From: Oscarella lobularis
Taxonomy: Eukaryota > Porifera > Homoscleromorpha > Homosclerophorida > Oscarellidae
DNA: 64,000 bases
Assembly: GCF_947507565.1 (NCBI RefSeq)
Contig: NC_089184.1
Location: 1,922,001-1,986,000 of the forward strand
Direction: 5' to 3'
Part shown: positions 44,601 through 59,600 of the stretch, one piece after another
Layout: each line of letters begins with the position of its first letter
How positions within the stretch are numbered: the first letter of the stretch is position 1
Program-made: the position numbers and the translations under genes
The notes under the pieces: model-generated
What the model was told of the DNA's origin: nothing
Seen by the model: the letters and a program-made list of their open reading frames with translations, nothing else
Databases searched by the model: none

Positions 44601-47600
44601 GATCGCGAGCTCTCCTGCGTCGTCTGCTCGCCGCCGGAAAATCGAACGGGCGCTCTCTACACGCGCTGGGGTCGCACGACGTGTCCCAACGACACCGATC
44701 TCGTCTACGCCGGACGCGCCGTCGGCGCTCATCACGGCGAATCGGGTAGCGGAGCGAACGCCATGTGTCTTTACGACGAACAGTCGTACAACGATCACAA
44801 CGACAACCAGCAATACGGAGCGAGAATCTACGGAATCACCTACTACACGTCCGGCTACGGTTTGCCGCCCGATCCCTTTAACAATGTCCACCAACGTCGA
44901 GCTCCGTGCGCCGTGTGTTTGATACCGCAGAAAGAAGTTGCCATTATGACGCCCGGTCGCACTGACTGTCCGCCATCTTGGACCGTCGAATACAGCGGCT
45001 ATTTGATGGCAAACCAGCACGGCAACTACAAGATGAACTACGTTTGCGTTGACAAGGATCCCGAAGTCGTTTCGTCGTCGTCGTCGTCGAATCAAGGTCG
45101 GTGGTATCCGACGGAGACGGAGTGCGGCGCCATTCAATGTCGAACGGGCGTCACGGGAGGATATAGTCAAAATCGCGAGGTGACGTGCTCGGTGTGCAGT
45201 CCCGAAACGAAGCGCAAATCGTCCGTCTTTACGCGCTGGGGGAGAACGACGTGTCCCTTTGACACGACGATCGTCTATTCAGGTTTTATGGCCGGCGAGC
45301 ATCACGGACATCGCGGCGGCTCGGCGAGCTATTTGTGCATGCGAAACGAGTCGTTGTACGCCGATTACAATTCGCAGAATCAGGACGGATCGCTGTTGTA
45401 CGGCTACGAGTACAAAACGAGCGGATACGGATTGACGTCGCCGGAATATCAAAGCGTTGCCAACAGAAGGGTAGGTACAGCTGCGAAGTAATTGGTACGG
45501 AATAATTTGATTCGATAGGTTCCCTGTGCTGTGTGCGAGAACGTACGGCCTTCGACGACTTACACGCTTTTTGGCAAACTGGACTGCCCGCTAGGATTTA
45601 AGGCTTCTTATCAAGGCTACACGTTTTCCAATCATTATTCTCATCAGAAAGGCCAATACATATGCGTGGACAACAAACCTGAAGGTACGTTATAATTAGG
45701 GGAATAGAGAGCGCTAATCTGTTTTTTCCCCCCTTTATAGCTTACTCTCCCGGTGATCCTGGTGATCAAGGCTTGATCTATCCCGTTGAAAGCCAGTGTG
45801 GATCGTTGCCGTGTCCGCCGTACACACAGAATAGAGAAATTGTTTGCGCTCAGTGTACGACGCACATCAGTCTCTGCACTCAGTACACGTACAATGACAC
45901 TTGTTTGAACGAGTGTCCGGAATTGACTTTTGCCAACGAGACGACGAGAGAATGCGTGCCGTGTCACGACGAATGCCTAGACGGATGTTTTGGTGCTGAG
46001 GCGGACCAGTGCTCTCGCTGCGCGAACGTTATGGTGAACGATAGTCGCGAATGCGTGGCAGAATGCCCAGACGATTACGTTCGAACGCCTGAGGATCTCT
46101 GCATCAACAAGACAGGTAGGGAACAGTAATGGTCCACGTGCTTTTGTTATATTTCTCTTAGCTCTCATGGACTGCGATGGCGTGCGAGGAGGAAATCGGT
46201 CGTTTGATGCCTGTGGCGTGTGCGGAGGCGACGGAACGACGTGCAATCAAAATTCCGTCTATACGAGATGGGGAAGTTCGTACTGTCCTTCGGGCACGAG
46301 ACGACTGTTTTCGGGTCTTGCGGCGGGGTAAGAGAACTCGGCGTACGACGCTATGGTAGCCGATTCACTGACGTTTTCTAGTGAGTGGAAAGGGCATTCA
46401 GGTAGCGGTTACAATCGTTTATGTTTGCCACCGGTGCCATCGTATCCTCTGACCAATCAGCACGACGACGCGGATCAGAACGGCGGTCTTCTCTACGGAT
46501 CGTACTACGGTAGCAACACGGGCATTCCGACCATGCGGGCTTACTATCAGAGAGCGATACCGTGCGCCGTTTGTGAGGCAGCACACGGAGCAGTACTTAT
46601 GATTCCAGGTACTACTTACCCATACGAGTTCCTTTTTTCCTCTATCTTTTCCCTAAAGCTACTAATACTTGCCCGACGGGATGGAAAGAGGAATACGACG
46701 GATACATCGCCGCCAATCGGTACAACGATTACGTCGGCGAGTACGTCTGTTTGGACGGCAATCCCGAGCAGTCGCTCTTTGGCAAGTCGTCCTACTCGAA
46801 CTACTGGGAAATCGCCGAGTTCTTCTGCGGCAATTTGCCCTGTCCTCTCACCTATAAACAATACCGAGAAGCGGCGTGCGTCGTCTGTTCGCCGATCGCC
46901 GAAACGGGCTCCGTCTACGTGCAGTGGGGACGCAAAACGTGCACGGCGAACGACACGTACGGCGACGTCGTCACCGTCTACACGGGTCAATCGGCTGGAA
47001 CGCATCACAGCGAAGGTGGAAACGGTGCCAATCCTCTCTGTCTCGTCCAAAACGACGACATTCGCTATAGCGAGTACAACGACGGTTCGAACAGCGGCGC
47101 TCGCATATACGGCGTTCAATACGAAACGAGCGGATACGGAATCAAAAGCACAGAAATGTACGGCGTCCATCAGCATCTCATACCGTGTTCCGTCTGCTTT
47201 ACACCCGATCGCGATTCGAACGTCATGGTGCCGGGTCAGAACGTGTGTCCTGTCAACTGGCGATTGGAATACGCCGGCTATCTGTTCGCCGGTTACTACA
47301 CGAGTCAGAAAAGCAATTGGGTGTGCGTCGACTCGGAGCCGGAAAGTCTCGGCTTTCCTCGATCCAATCAAGGTCGATGGTATCCGACTGAGATCGAGTG
47401 CGGCAGCATTCGTTGTCAGCGACGCGCCGGCGGCTACATTGGCAATCGCGAGCTGACGTGTGCCGTGTGCAGTCCGGAGACAAAACGACAAGGCGCCGTC
47501 TACACGCGCTGGGGACGACGACAGTGCCCCGCCGACTCGTCGCTGGTCTACAGCGGATTTGCGGCCGGTTCCTACTACACGCACAGCGGCAGCGGGGCCA

Positions 47601-50600
47601 ACGTTCTATGCATGACCAAGACGACGATCTATGGCTATCACGACGATAACGATCAGAACGGTGCTCGGCTTTACGGCTACGAGTACGAAACAAGCGGATA
47701 CGGCCTTCGCGGTCAGTATCGGAACGTTCACAATCACGAAGTGCCGTGTGCAGTCTGCGAGAATCGTCGAGCGTCGACGACGTTTACCAAGTTCGGCAAC
47801 GTTTCGTGTCCGTACGGCTACCAAGCGGATTACGTCGGCTACGCGTTTTCGCATCACTATTCGACGAGCACGTATCGAAAAGGCGAGTACGTGTGCGTCG
47901 ACACGGCGCCGGAGACGTACGAAGTGAGTTCGACGTCGAATAACGATCAGGCGCGCTTGTTTCCCGTCGAATTGTCGTGCAGCGGCGTTCCGTGTCCGCC
48001 CTACAAGGGAGATCGCGAGATATCGTGCGTTCAGTGCAGCCTCTTGCAGCCCAATTGCGAGGACTATCGCGACGGGAGTGACTGCGTCAAGTCGTGTCCC
48101 ACGTCGAAATATTCGGACGAGAAGAGCGTGTGTCGGGCGTGTGACGAGACGTGCGGCGACGAAGGTTGCCGCGGACCGGGAGCGACGAATTGCACTGGCG
48201 CCTGTCGATACGTCGAATTTAATGGTACGTGTCTGCCGAATATGACGTGCCCATCAGGAACAGTCAAGACGATTGAGAACAAGTGCATTGCGGAGAAACG
48301 TAAGAGTAGGGGGGCCCCTAGCATTTTTGACCTTTCTTTGAGATTTTGTTTTAGCCACTATGGACTGTGCCGGCGTTGTAAATGGTCCGAAAGTTATCGA
48401 TGCTTGTGGCGTATGCGGCGGCGACAATTCTTCGTGTCGTATGGCGGCCGTTTACATCCGATGGGGCCGAACGACGTGCCCGAAGGGTAGTCGTTTTCTT
48501 TACAACGGTCTCGTGGCAGGGTAAGCGAGAGGTCGATTTCATCTGATCTTTTTTCCATGTCCTCTTTTCAAGTTCGCACAATGATCACAAAGGAAGCGGC
48601 TACAACAGAATGTGTCTTCCGTTGAAGCCGAACTACGGCAAGGACATTCATCAGGACGAGAGTCAGAACGGTGCGCTTATCTACTCTTCCGAATACGAGA
48701 CGGGATCGTGGAGTGACAGTGCAAGTCCTTGGAATAGTGTCCACAACGCTCCGATTGTTTGTACCGCGTGCGAGGCCAGTCTCGGTGGCGTTGTCATGGT
48801 GCCCGGCACGGACGTGTGTCCGAGTGGATTCAAGATGGAATACGAAGGATACGTTATGGGCAATCACTACAACCAATACAGCGGCGAATACTTGTGCGTC
48901 GACAAGAAACCGGAGAAAGGAAAAGGAACGACGAACCGCAACTGGGGAAGGTACTAAAATTAGGCACACTAGTAAGGGAAGTAATCCATTTTTTTGTCAG
49001 GTTTTATCCGACTGAATTTGGCTGTGGAAATTTACCCTGCAATCCGTACACTAATGGCAATGAAGTGACTTGTGTCGTCTGTTCGCCTGACAGCGGCGTC
49101 TCTGGCTCAATCTACACTCGCTGGGGTCGCAATGATTGCCCGGCTACTTCCAAACTCGTCTACAAAGGCCGCGCCGCTGCCGAATATCACGACCGATACG
49201 GCAGCGGAGCTAATCCCTTGTGCGTCACCGAAACTCCAAGATTTGACTACGTCAAGCCCGGTCGACAGGATAACGGCGCGAGACTCTGGGGCGTGCGATA
49301 CGCGACGAGCGGATACGGAATCTCGTCGTTTCGAAGCAAGCACGACTACGCCGTTCCCTGCGTCGTCTGCATGACAACCGATCGCGAAACGAACATTCTT
49401 CATCCAGGCCGAAACGATTGTCCGTCCGGTTGGCAAATCGAATACACCGGCTACCTGATGGGTTCCTATTATTCGCATCGAAAGACGAATTTCGTTTGCG
49501 TGGACAAAGACGCGCAGACGCTGGAGAAAGTCACGAGCAATGCCGTGTATTTTTATCCGACGGAGACCGAGTGCGGTAGTATGCGGTGCAGCAATCTGCC
49601 GGGTGGCTATCGAGGCAATTGGGAATTGACTTGCACCGTTTGCACGCCGGATACGAACAGGAAAGCTGTCACGTACACGCGATGGGGTCGTCCGGATTGT
49701 GGCAATAGCTCGAGCTTGGTATACAGTGGTTTCACAGCGGGTTCCTATTACAGCCACTCTGGATCAGGTAGGAAATGCCCAGTTGGCATTTTTAAACGGT
49801 GCTGACCGTTTTTTTTAGGACCGAACTATCTCTGCATGGCTCGCGAGGCTGTTTACGTCGACTACATCAGTGGAAATCACTACGGCGCTCAGCTCTACGG
49901 CGTCGAGTATCAGACGAGTGGCTACGGCCTCTACGGCGACTATCGGAGCGTTCACGACGGCGAAGTGCCGTGTGCCGTCTGCGAGAACAACAACGCGAGA
50001 AGTACGTTCACGCTCTTTGGAAACGTGACTTGTCCGTCCGGCTACTCGAGCGACTACACGGGCTACGTCTTTGCCGACTACTACACGAGCTACAATCATC
50101 GAAATCAGTACATCTGCGTCGACGACAGTCCCGTTATTTACGACAACAATCGCGGACAAAGCAACGACGATCAAGGTTTTATCTATCCGGCTGAATTCGA
50201 GGCGTGTAGTCCGTTCGACTGTCCGCCGTGGGTGCAAAATCGCGAAGTGACGTGCACCCAGTGCAGTGCCGTCGACTTGTCGGTGGCGGCGCGTCCCGTC
50301 GATTGCGTTGTCGGCAACTGGACCGACTGGGACGAGTGTTCGAAAGCGTGTGGCGGCGGAACGAAGAATCGCACTCGAGAAATCGTCACGGCGGCGGAAA
50401 ATGGCGGCAAGGCTTGTCCGTCGTTGATGGATCAGGTCATCTGCAATGCGGAAGCGTGTTCCAATATCACGCAGTCGAACACCACTTACATAAGATTTGG
50501 TCGTTACACGTGCAATTCTCCTTCAAAGGTTGTTTTCCAAGGATATACAGCGGGGTAAGAAACAGCACTATCAAGCGATAATATTTCCTAAAATGGGCTT

Positions 50601-53600
50601 ATTTCTAGGAAAAGTAACGGTCACTCTGGAAGCGGTTACAACTATATTTGCGTTCCCAATACGCCGAGCGACGGTTTTATAGCGAACGATCAGAATCAGG
50701 AGGGCGGCCTACTCTACGCAACAAACTACAACAATTACGGCTTCATCGGTGATCCCAATCTTCCATCGTCGTTGAACGGCTACGTCATGCCTTGCGCCAT
50801 GTGCGAGGCTCAGCGAGGCGGCGTCGCAACGCTCTACGGCGAGACGTCGTGCCCGAAAGGATGGCGCGAGGAGTACAAGGGCTACATAATGTCGACGCAT
50901 TACACGCACAAGAAATCGGAGTTTATTTGCGTCGATCGCGCTTCGACGAGACGCATCGATCGTCGATCGTCGTCGTGGCAGTCGTACTTGTATCTCACCG
51001 AAACGGAATGCGGGAATTTCGCCTGTCCGCCGTACGTCCAGAACACCGAGTTGGCTTGCGTTGTTTGCTCGCCGGAAATTCGCAGCGGATCCGTCTACAC
51101 GCGCTGGGGAAGGAAATCGTGTCCGGCGAACGCGGAAAAACTCTACGACGGAAACGCGGCGTCTAGCAGTCACGGCCATCAGGGCAGCGGAGCAAATAAT
51201 CTCTGTCTCGTCGATGGCAAAGATCTCAAATATTTGAATTTTTCCGAAAGCAATCAAGATGGAAGTCTTCTGTACGGCGTCAACTACGAGACATCCGGTT
51301 ATGGACTTCAAACTTTGAAACAGCTGCATCGTCATCAAGTGCCTTGTGCCGTTTGCTTCGCTCCCGATCGATACTCGACTGTGATGGTGCCGGCAACGAA
51401 CGTATGTCCGGGCGGTTGGACGACGGAATACTGGGGCTACCTATTTTCGGCCTACTACTCGCACTACAAAGAGGAATGGATGTGTATTGACGAAAAAGCG
51501 GAGTCGGGCGGTGGCTCGCGATCGACTCAGGCGCGCGTTTACCCAGTTGAAATTGAGTGCGGCAGCATCAAGTGCGGCAGCGGCGTTCAAAACTATCTCG
51601 CTAATCACGAACTGACGTGCGCCGTTTGCACGTCGCCGAGCAAGCGGAAGACATCCGTTTTCACCCGTTGGGGTCATACGCAGTGCCCCGGCGACACGAA
51701 GGTTCTCTATAGCGGCTTTGCTGCCGGATCGCATCACGGCTATGCGGGAAGTGGAGCGAGCGTCATGTGCATGACGCTCGACGTTAAATACGTCGATTAT
51801 AACGGAAACAGCCAGGACGGGGGTCGGCTGTATGGATACGAATACGAGACGAGCGGTTACGGGCTCTGGTCCGATCCCTACCGTGGAGTGCACGACAAGG
51901 AGGTGACTACTAGCAGGCCAGCAGCATAAAAAAGAATTCTCTATATTCTTTTAGGTTCCATGTGTTGTATGTGAAGCAACTCGGGACGCAGCAACTTTTA
52001 CTCATTTTGCCTCGAACGTTTGTCCTAGTGGATATTCGGCCGACTACACTGGCTACGCTTTCTCGCACTACTACTCGAACTCCGGTCCCGGAGAGTACAT
52101 CTGCGTTGACGACAATCCAAAGGTACGATAGCGTGTAGTTCCCAAAAGTTTTCCTTACCGCTTTTAATTTGTCAGGAATATAATAACGGTAGAGGAAGCT
52201 CGAATGACAACCAGGCTCGTCTTTATCCGGTCGAATTGGAGTGCGGAAGCTTTCCCTGTCCTCCATTTACTCAAAACCGAGAAATTCCTTGTGCTCAGTG
52301 CAGCTGGGTCGGAATAAACAGCACGCGGCCAGTCGATTGCATCGTAAATACGTTACTCCACGTGTAACCTACTGTGTAAATTCGAATGTCTCTAACAGGT
52401 GAGCTCTTGGAGTCGCTGGTCTTCCTGCACGCAATCGTGCGGTGGCGAAGGCGTTCACACGCGCAATCGAACCGTGCTGGTGAATCCGACGAACAACGGA
52501 CGCGCATGTCCACTCGAGCTGGAGCAGACCGAGGCGTGCAACGTTCAACCGTGTCCTGCGCCGCCGTTTAAACCGAGCGAGAACATCGGAGCGAATCCGT
52601 CGCAGAATAGCTACATCCGATGGGGAAGAAAATCCTGTCCGGAAAATACGACGAAACTTTATTCAGGCTACTCGGCAAGGTGCGATCAATATACTGTATA
52701 TTCTTCTAGTATGCTTGAAGTTTTCTTTAGTTCATCGAACGGTCACTCCGGAAGTGGTTTTAATCGGCTATGTGTTCCGGAAGAGCCCGAATTCGGACTC
52801 GTTCACTACGACAAGTCGTGCTCCGGCAGCTTTCTCTACGGTCAAGAATACGAGACGAGCGGCTACGGAATTCGCAATTTAACGTCGCTTGCTCACTACC
52901 GCGTTCCGTGCACCGTGTGTGAAGTCGACCACGGGCCCGTGATGATGGTACCAGGCGTTATCGATTGCCCGGCGAATTGGGAAAAGGAGTACGACGGCTA
53001 TCTGTTGTCAAACTATTATTCGTCTCACAAGGGCGAATACGTGTGCGTCGATCGAGAGGCGGAAAAGATGGACGACAGCCGAGGCAATTGGAACCAGGGA
53101 AGGTGAGAAAAATCGAAATTTCAAACTTCCAAATTTTAACTATTTGTGTGAGACCAGGTGGTATCCTACTGAGACGGAATGCGGCACTCTGGACTGCGGC
53201 GCTACGTACAGGCAAAATCGCGAGCTGACCTGCGCCGTTTGCAGGCCACCGAGCCAGACGAGCGGTTCCTTGTACACTCGCTGGGGCCGTAAAACGTGTC
53301 CGACCGACTCGCAGATAATCTATTCCGGAATAGCAGCGGGATCGAGTCATTCGAACTCCGGCAGCGGCGCGAACACTTTGTGTCTGACAACGTCGCCTCA
53401 GTACGGTGACCACAACGATCAGAACCAGGAGGGCTCTTGGCTAGGAGGCATTCGCTATCAAACATCCGGATACGGACTGCGAACGTTTTCTGTCGTCCAC
53501 TCTCATCGTGTTCCCTGCAGCGTCTGTTTTCTCGAAGAAAAATCGTCGAATTTCATGCAGCCGGGAAATGTTACCTGTCCTGCTGGGTGGCATCGAGAGT

Positions 53601-56600
53601 ACGCAGGCTACCTGATGGCCGCACACTACTCGCACTGGAAATCGAATTGGGCTTGCGTGGATGAGAATCCCGAATCGCTTGGATACACGTCAAGCGGATT
53701 CTCCTATTTTTATCCGGTTGAACTTATCTGCGGCAGTATTAAATGCAACACCGGACGGGACGGTAGTTACTATCGGTACCAGGAAATGTCGTGCGCTGTC
53801 TGCTCGCCGGATACGAAACGAAAAACTGGCGTATTTACCCGATGGGGGCGAAATAGTTGCACGGCGACGACGCAGCTGGTAGGTTCAAAGTGGCTCGACG
53901 GTTCTGTACTAAATGTCTTGTGTAGCTGTATAACGGATTTGCGGCAAATGCTTATCACAGCCATCACGGCAGCGGAGCCAATTTTCTGTGCTTGCCAGAA
54001 AAATCTTCCTACGGAGGTGCGTTTACTTGCGTAATCTGCGAGAGAAGCCTCACTTTGGTTTTTTGATAGAGTATGATGGCAAGGAGCAAAGTGGAGCGTA
54101 TCTTTACGGTGTCGAGTACGAAGCGGCAAGCTGCCTGAGGGGCTCAGCCAATTTTATATCCATGGATCAAAGAGAAGTTGGTCCACTTGTTCCTAAGTCA
54201 TTCGCGTACGACTCTGCCTTTCTAGGTTCCTTGTTCTGTCTGCGAGAGCAAACAAGCTGTAACGAGTTTTACGCGCTTTGGAACCAATACCTGTCCGGCA
54301 AACTATCGATCTGAATTTGACGGCTACGTCTTCTCCGACTACCACGGTCATTATAAGAGCGAGTACGTGTGCGTTGATAAGGATCCGGAGTATTACGACA
54401 ACGGTCGCGGTACGTCAAACGACAATCAGGCTCGTCTCTATCCGGTTGAGTATCGATGCGGCGCGCTGCCCTGTCCGCCTTACGTGGATTATCGGGAAAT
54501 GCTCTGCGTCCAATGCAGCAAAGTCGATCCCTGTCTCGACTACATTCACGGTGACGAGTGCGTGACGGAGTGTCCCGTCGGAACGCACCTGAATTTGACA
54601 ACGAGTCGATGCGATGCATGTCACGAACTGTGTGGAGCTCAAGGTTGCAAAGGGCCGACGACGGGCGACTGCATTGGACCGTGCGCTCACTTCCGTCTTG
54701 GTCTCAAGTGCGTCTCTCTGTGCCCAGCTGGCTATCGAGCCAACAGTGCTAAGGAATGCTTCAAAGACGTTGGCGTTGATTGCGAGGGGACGCCGGGCGG
54801 CAGCAAGCGATTCGATCGATGCGGCGTGTGCGGTGGAGATGGACAGAGTTGCAATCAGAAGAAAATCTACGTGCACTGGGGAAGCACGCAGTGCAACGCG
54901 CCGAGCAAACGACTCTACACCGGTTTCATGGCGGGGTACGCATTCTTCCTTTAAAAAATACGATATGCGATTACGGTGTTATTTAGTTCTCACTACAATC
55001 ACGTCGGTAGCGGCTTCAACTACATGTGCTTGCGAGAAAAACCAACTTTCAGCTGGCAGGACAACGATTACGACCAATCAAGTGCAGAAGTGTATGGCAT
55101 TCAGTACGCAACTGGAAGTTGGTCCGTACAAGAGCTGCAGCCGCTGAACGGCGCTTCGGTACCGTGTGCTGTCTGCGAAGCCGAAAGAGGAGACGTTCTT
55201 ACTTATCCCGGTATGGAGAGGGACGCGCTACTTAACGAATTTTTCTCATCTCCTTCTCTTCTCGTTATAGGTGCAACGAAATGTCCCGCCGGTTGGAACG
55301 AAGAGTACCAAGGCTACATTATGGCTGAGTACTACGCCAGCAGCCATTACAAAACCGAATTTGTGTGCGTCGAGCGACACGCGGAAAAAGGAAAGGGACC
55401 AACGAATCGCAATCAAGCCTATTTGTACACAACCGAAGTTCAGTGCAACGGACTCAAGTGTCCGCCGTACATTAAATGGCGCGAATTGTCGTGCGTCGTC
55501 TGCTCGCCGGACGATTCGACCGGATCCGGTACGGTGTACACGCGCTGGGGCAAGCGCTCGTGTCCGACATCGGCAAGCAACGCAACCAAGATGCTTTACA
55601 CCGGACGAACGGCTTCGGGAAGCAGCGGCGAGTCGGGAAGCGCGCCGAATCCACTTTGCCTTCCCATGGAACTTGCCTATTTCCAGTACAACGATAATCA
55701 GCAATATGGTGCGCGAATACACGGTGCCTACTACAGCGGAACGTCGACCGTGACGAGCACTGCACTACGAGCGATTAATAACAAGAGGATGCCGTGTTCA
55801 TTGTGCTTCGTTCCGGACGTCCACACTCATCTCATGGTTCCGGGTCGATATGAGTGCCCTCCCAATTGGAAGCCAGAATATTATGGCTATCTCTTTTCGG
55901 CCTATTACGGCAACTGGAAGCTGAATTACATATGCGTTGATCATTTGGCAGAGGGAATTGCATCGGAAACGGGTGGAGGAGCTGCGTACACTGTCGTTGA
56001 TATCGAATGTGGCAGCATTCGATGCCGGGACGAAGACGGCGGCTATGTTGCAAATAGGGAAGTGACGTGCACCGTGTGTGTGCCTGAGACGAAGCAGCGA
56101 GCGAGCGTGTTTACGCGATGGGGAGCGAAATCGTGTCCTGGATCGAATTCAACAACTCGCATGGTGATGTCGTTCGCTGTTTTTCATATCTATAAAGCGT
56201 TTACATTATGTTCTTAGGTTTATTCTGGCTTTGTTGCTGGCGGCCATCATAGCCAGTCAGGAAGCGGAGCAAACCTCATGTGTATGCACCCGTCGGCGCA
56301 GTATCTGGATCACACGGACTCAAACAGCGATCGCGGTCGTCTCTACGGAATGGAGTACCAGTATCCTGGCAGTATACAGGGTCCTTTCCAGCAAGCGTCC
56401 AACAGAGAAGTACAGAATGAAGAGAATTGTTTCTTGTCTTGTAGGCTCTCTTTGTAGGTATCATGCACGGTGTGCGAAAACCTCTACTCAACCTCGACGT
56501 TTACTCAATTCGGCAGCGACATATGTCCAACCAATTACAGCGCCGACTACACAGGCTACGTTATGGCCGCTGGCTCCGGCCATCACAAGCTAGAGCACGT

Positions 56601-59600
56601 TTGCGTTGATCGTTCATTCACGCCATATGACAACGGTCTTGGATCGAGCAACAATGACCAGGGACTTATGTACATCGCCGAAGCGAGATGCTCGGCTTTA
56701 CCATGTCCTCCTTACACCAATGTAAGATCTTAGGCAGTGAGGCTGTATGTAAGTGCTTATTTTTCGCTATAGTACCGCGAGATTATGTGTGCTCAGTGCA
56801 GCGAAATTATGACGGACTGTTCGTACTACCAGTTGGGACAGTCGTGCGTTACGTCCTGCCCAATTGACACGTATATCGACGATAAGGACGTCTGCCAACC
56901 GTGCCACGTTGAATGTGACGGTGGATGCAGTGGGTCGTCGGCCAGGAATTGCACGCAGTGTCGGCACTTCTCGATGGAAAAGACAGACGAGTGTGTGACT
57001 GAGTGCCCCGACGGGTACCTTCCCAATCCTACGAAAACGTGTTTTAAGAATCAACGTGAGAGAAAGCGAATCGAAACGATTATGAATCTAATTTCCTTAT
57101 GCAGCCTCTTTGGATTGCGCTGGAGTGGTCAACGGCACAAAAAAGATTGACACCTGCGGAGTTTGCGGCGGAAACGGCGATACTTGCAACTTGAAGGCTG
57201 TATACGTTCGGTGGGGCAGGAAGACGTGTCCGTCGACAGCAAAACTGCTGTTTAACGGAACAGCAGCGAGGTATAATAAAACTGAATTTTTGAACGATAG
57301 AATAGACTCGAGTTATACTTTTGTTAGTTCCAACGATGGTCATAGTGGCGGTGGCTATCGGCGCGTTTGCTTGCCCACGTGGCCGGGGCAATCATGGGAG
57401 CATACCGACGGCGGTTATAGCGGCTCGTACATGTACGGGGCTCAGTACGAAACTAGTGGCTACGGCGCGTCCGATTTGAACTCGGTGCACGACTATCCCG
57501 TAGCTTGTGCCGTGTGCGAGGCAACGAGAGGAGAAGCAGTTATGATTCCGGGTGAGTGGTCCGCGCGACTGTGGACTCTAATAAATTTTGAAACAGAGTT
57601 CATCTCTTTATAGGGACAATCGATTGTCCGTCTGTCAACTGGACGGCGGAATACAGCGGCTATTTGATGTCGAATCAGAACGGGCGAGACAAGGGCGAGT
57701 ACGTCTGCGTTGACAGAAGTCCCGAAAGAGCTTCCGGTGGCGTGAATCATAACAACGATCGCTGGTATCCAACCGAATGGGAATGTGGCACTCTTCCTTG
57801 CCCTCCGTTTACTCAGAACAGAGAAATCACGTGCGTTGTATGTTCTCCGGCCATGAAAAACGTCAGCGCGTCCGCTCCTTCGGGCTCCGTCTATGTTCGC
57901 TGGGGCGGCACGACTTGCCCGTCGGGAAACAATCTTGTATACAGCGGTCGAGCGGCAGGCAGTCATCACGGTCGATCGGGTAGCGGAGCCAATTCACTGT
58001 GCGTCGTAAACGACAATCCGAAATGGTTGACCCACAGTGATGGAAATAATGGTGGCGCAGAATTGTGGGGAATTCAGTACAATTGGCGCGGCTCTGTCTA
58101 TGCGTTTAAATCGGTCAACGGCAAGCCCGTGGCTTGTGCCGTATGCCAAGTTCCCAACAAGGGATCAACAATCATGGTACCTGGAGAGAATTTCTGTCCT
58201 ACAGACTGGACTGTCGAGTACTGGGGCTACCTCATGGCCGACTATCACTCTCATCAAAAAATGAACTGGGTGTGCGTCGATCACGAGCCGAAGACAACGG
58301 ATAAACCGTCGTCGGGATCCGGCCACGGTTATTTCTATCCGACGGAGATTCGATGCGGAAGCATACGATGCGACGAAAACAAACCAAACGGCTACGTTCG
58401 ATATCGCGAGTTGACCTGTGCCGTGTGCTCGCCAGAGACGAATCGTCGTACAACCGTGTACACGCGCTGGGGTCGAACCCAGTGTCCGTCTGGCGCCCAG
58501 TTGGTGCGAACCGGCTTTGTTGGATCGGCCTATTATAGTCACACGGGAAGCGGCGCTAACTTTCTTTGCATGACGCCGAACGTGACGTACGCCGATCACA
58601 ACGACGGTGATCAGAACGGCGCACTCATGTACGGCATGGAGTATCAAGTCCAAGGGGCGCTGAGAAGTCAAGAATACCGAAGCATGCAGGATCGAGAGGT
58701 GCGTTCACTCACCAAATTTCTTTACTGTTCCTATACTTTTATTTGTTGCAACTAGGTTCCGTGCTCAGTGTGTGAAAATGTCGGCTCTTCGTCTACGTTC
58801 ACTCTATACGGAAACGCCACGTGTCCATCTGGATATGCGACCGATTTCGTCGGCTACGTCTTCTCGACGTATCACGGCAGTTACCATCGCAAGGGAGACT
58901 TTATCTGTGTGGATCGCAATCCGGAGGCGTACAACAACGGACGGGGTAACTCAAACGATGACCAAGGTCGACTGTATCCAGTGGAAATTGGGGTAAAACT
59001 GAGCTACTATCGAGTATCGAGTCTAAAATGTATTTATGTTGTTTTTCTACTATAGTGCGGAACCCTCGCTTGTCCGCCTTACGTCAGCAATCGAGAAGTG
59101 ATTTGCGCTCAGTGCAGCAAGATTGTTGGAGCGTGCGACGGTTATTGGAACGGGCAGGAGTGCGTGTCGGAATGTCCACCGGAAAAGTACGCCGACTCGG
59201 AGAATCGATGTCAATTTTGCGACGATCAATGCGGTTCAAACGGATGCACAGGACCGGCGCCAACCGAATGCATTGCCTGTCTCAATGTCAGCTACATGGA
59301 CGAGTGCGTCGCCCAATGTCCAAACGGAACTATTCCCAATCCTAATAGCACCTGCGTCAATAAAACGGGTAAGAACCTAATGTGCTTTAGGTTCGCATTC
59401 ACCAGGCGTTGCTGTAGATGTCGTTGATTGTGCCGGAGTTGCTGGAGGATCGAAGAACTACGACGCATGCGGCGTGTGCGGCGGTGATGGAACGAGCTGT
59501 AATCACAAAGCTGTTTATATTCGGTGGGGACGCAAATCATGTCCGGCCGACACCCGCAAACTTTATGAAGGATACACAGCGAGGTGAGGCAGAAATTTTC

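Noticed and set aside
46353-47456. 367-residue frame with Thr/Ser/Arg-rich tail
   Set aside because: Its first part is a real exon of the giant gene, but after the intron near 46610 it runs on in the wrong frame.
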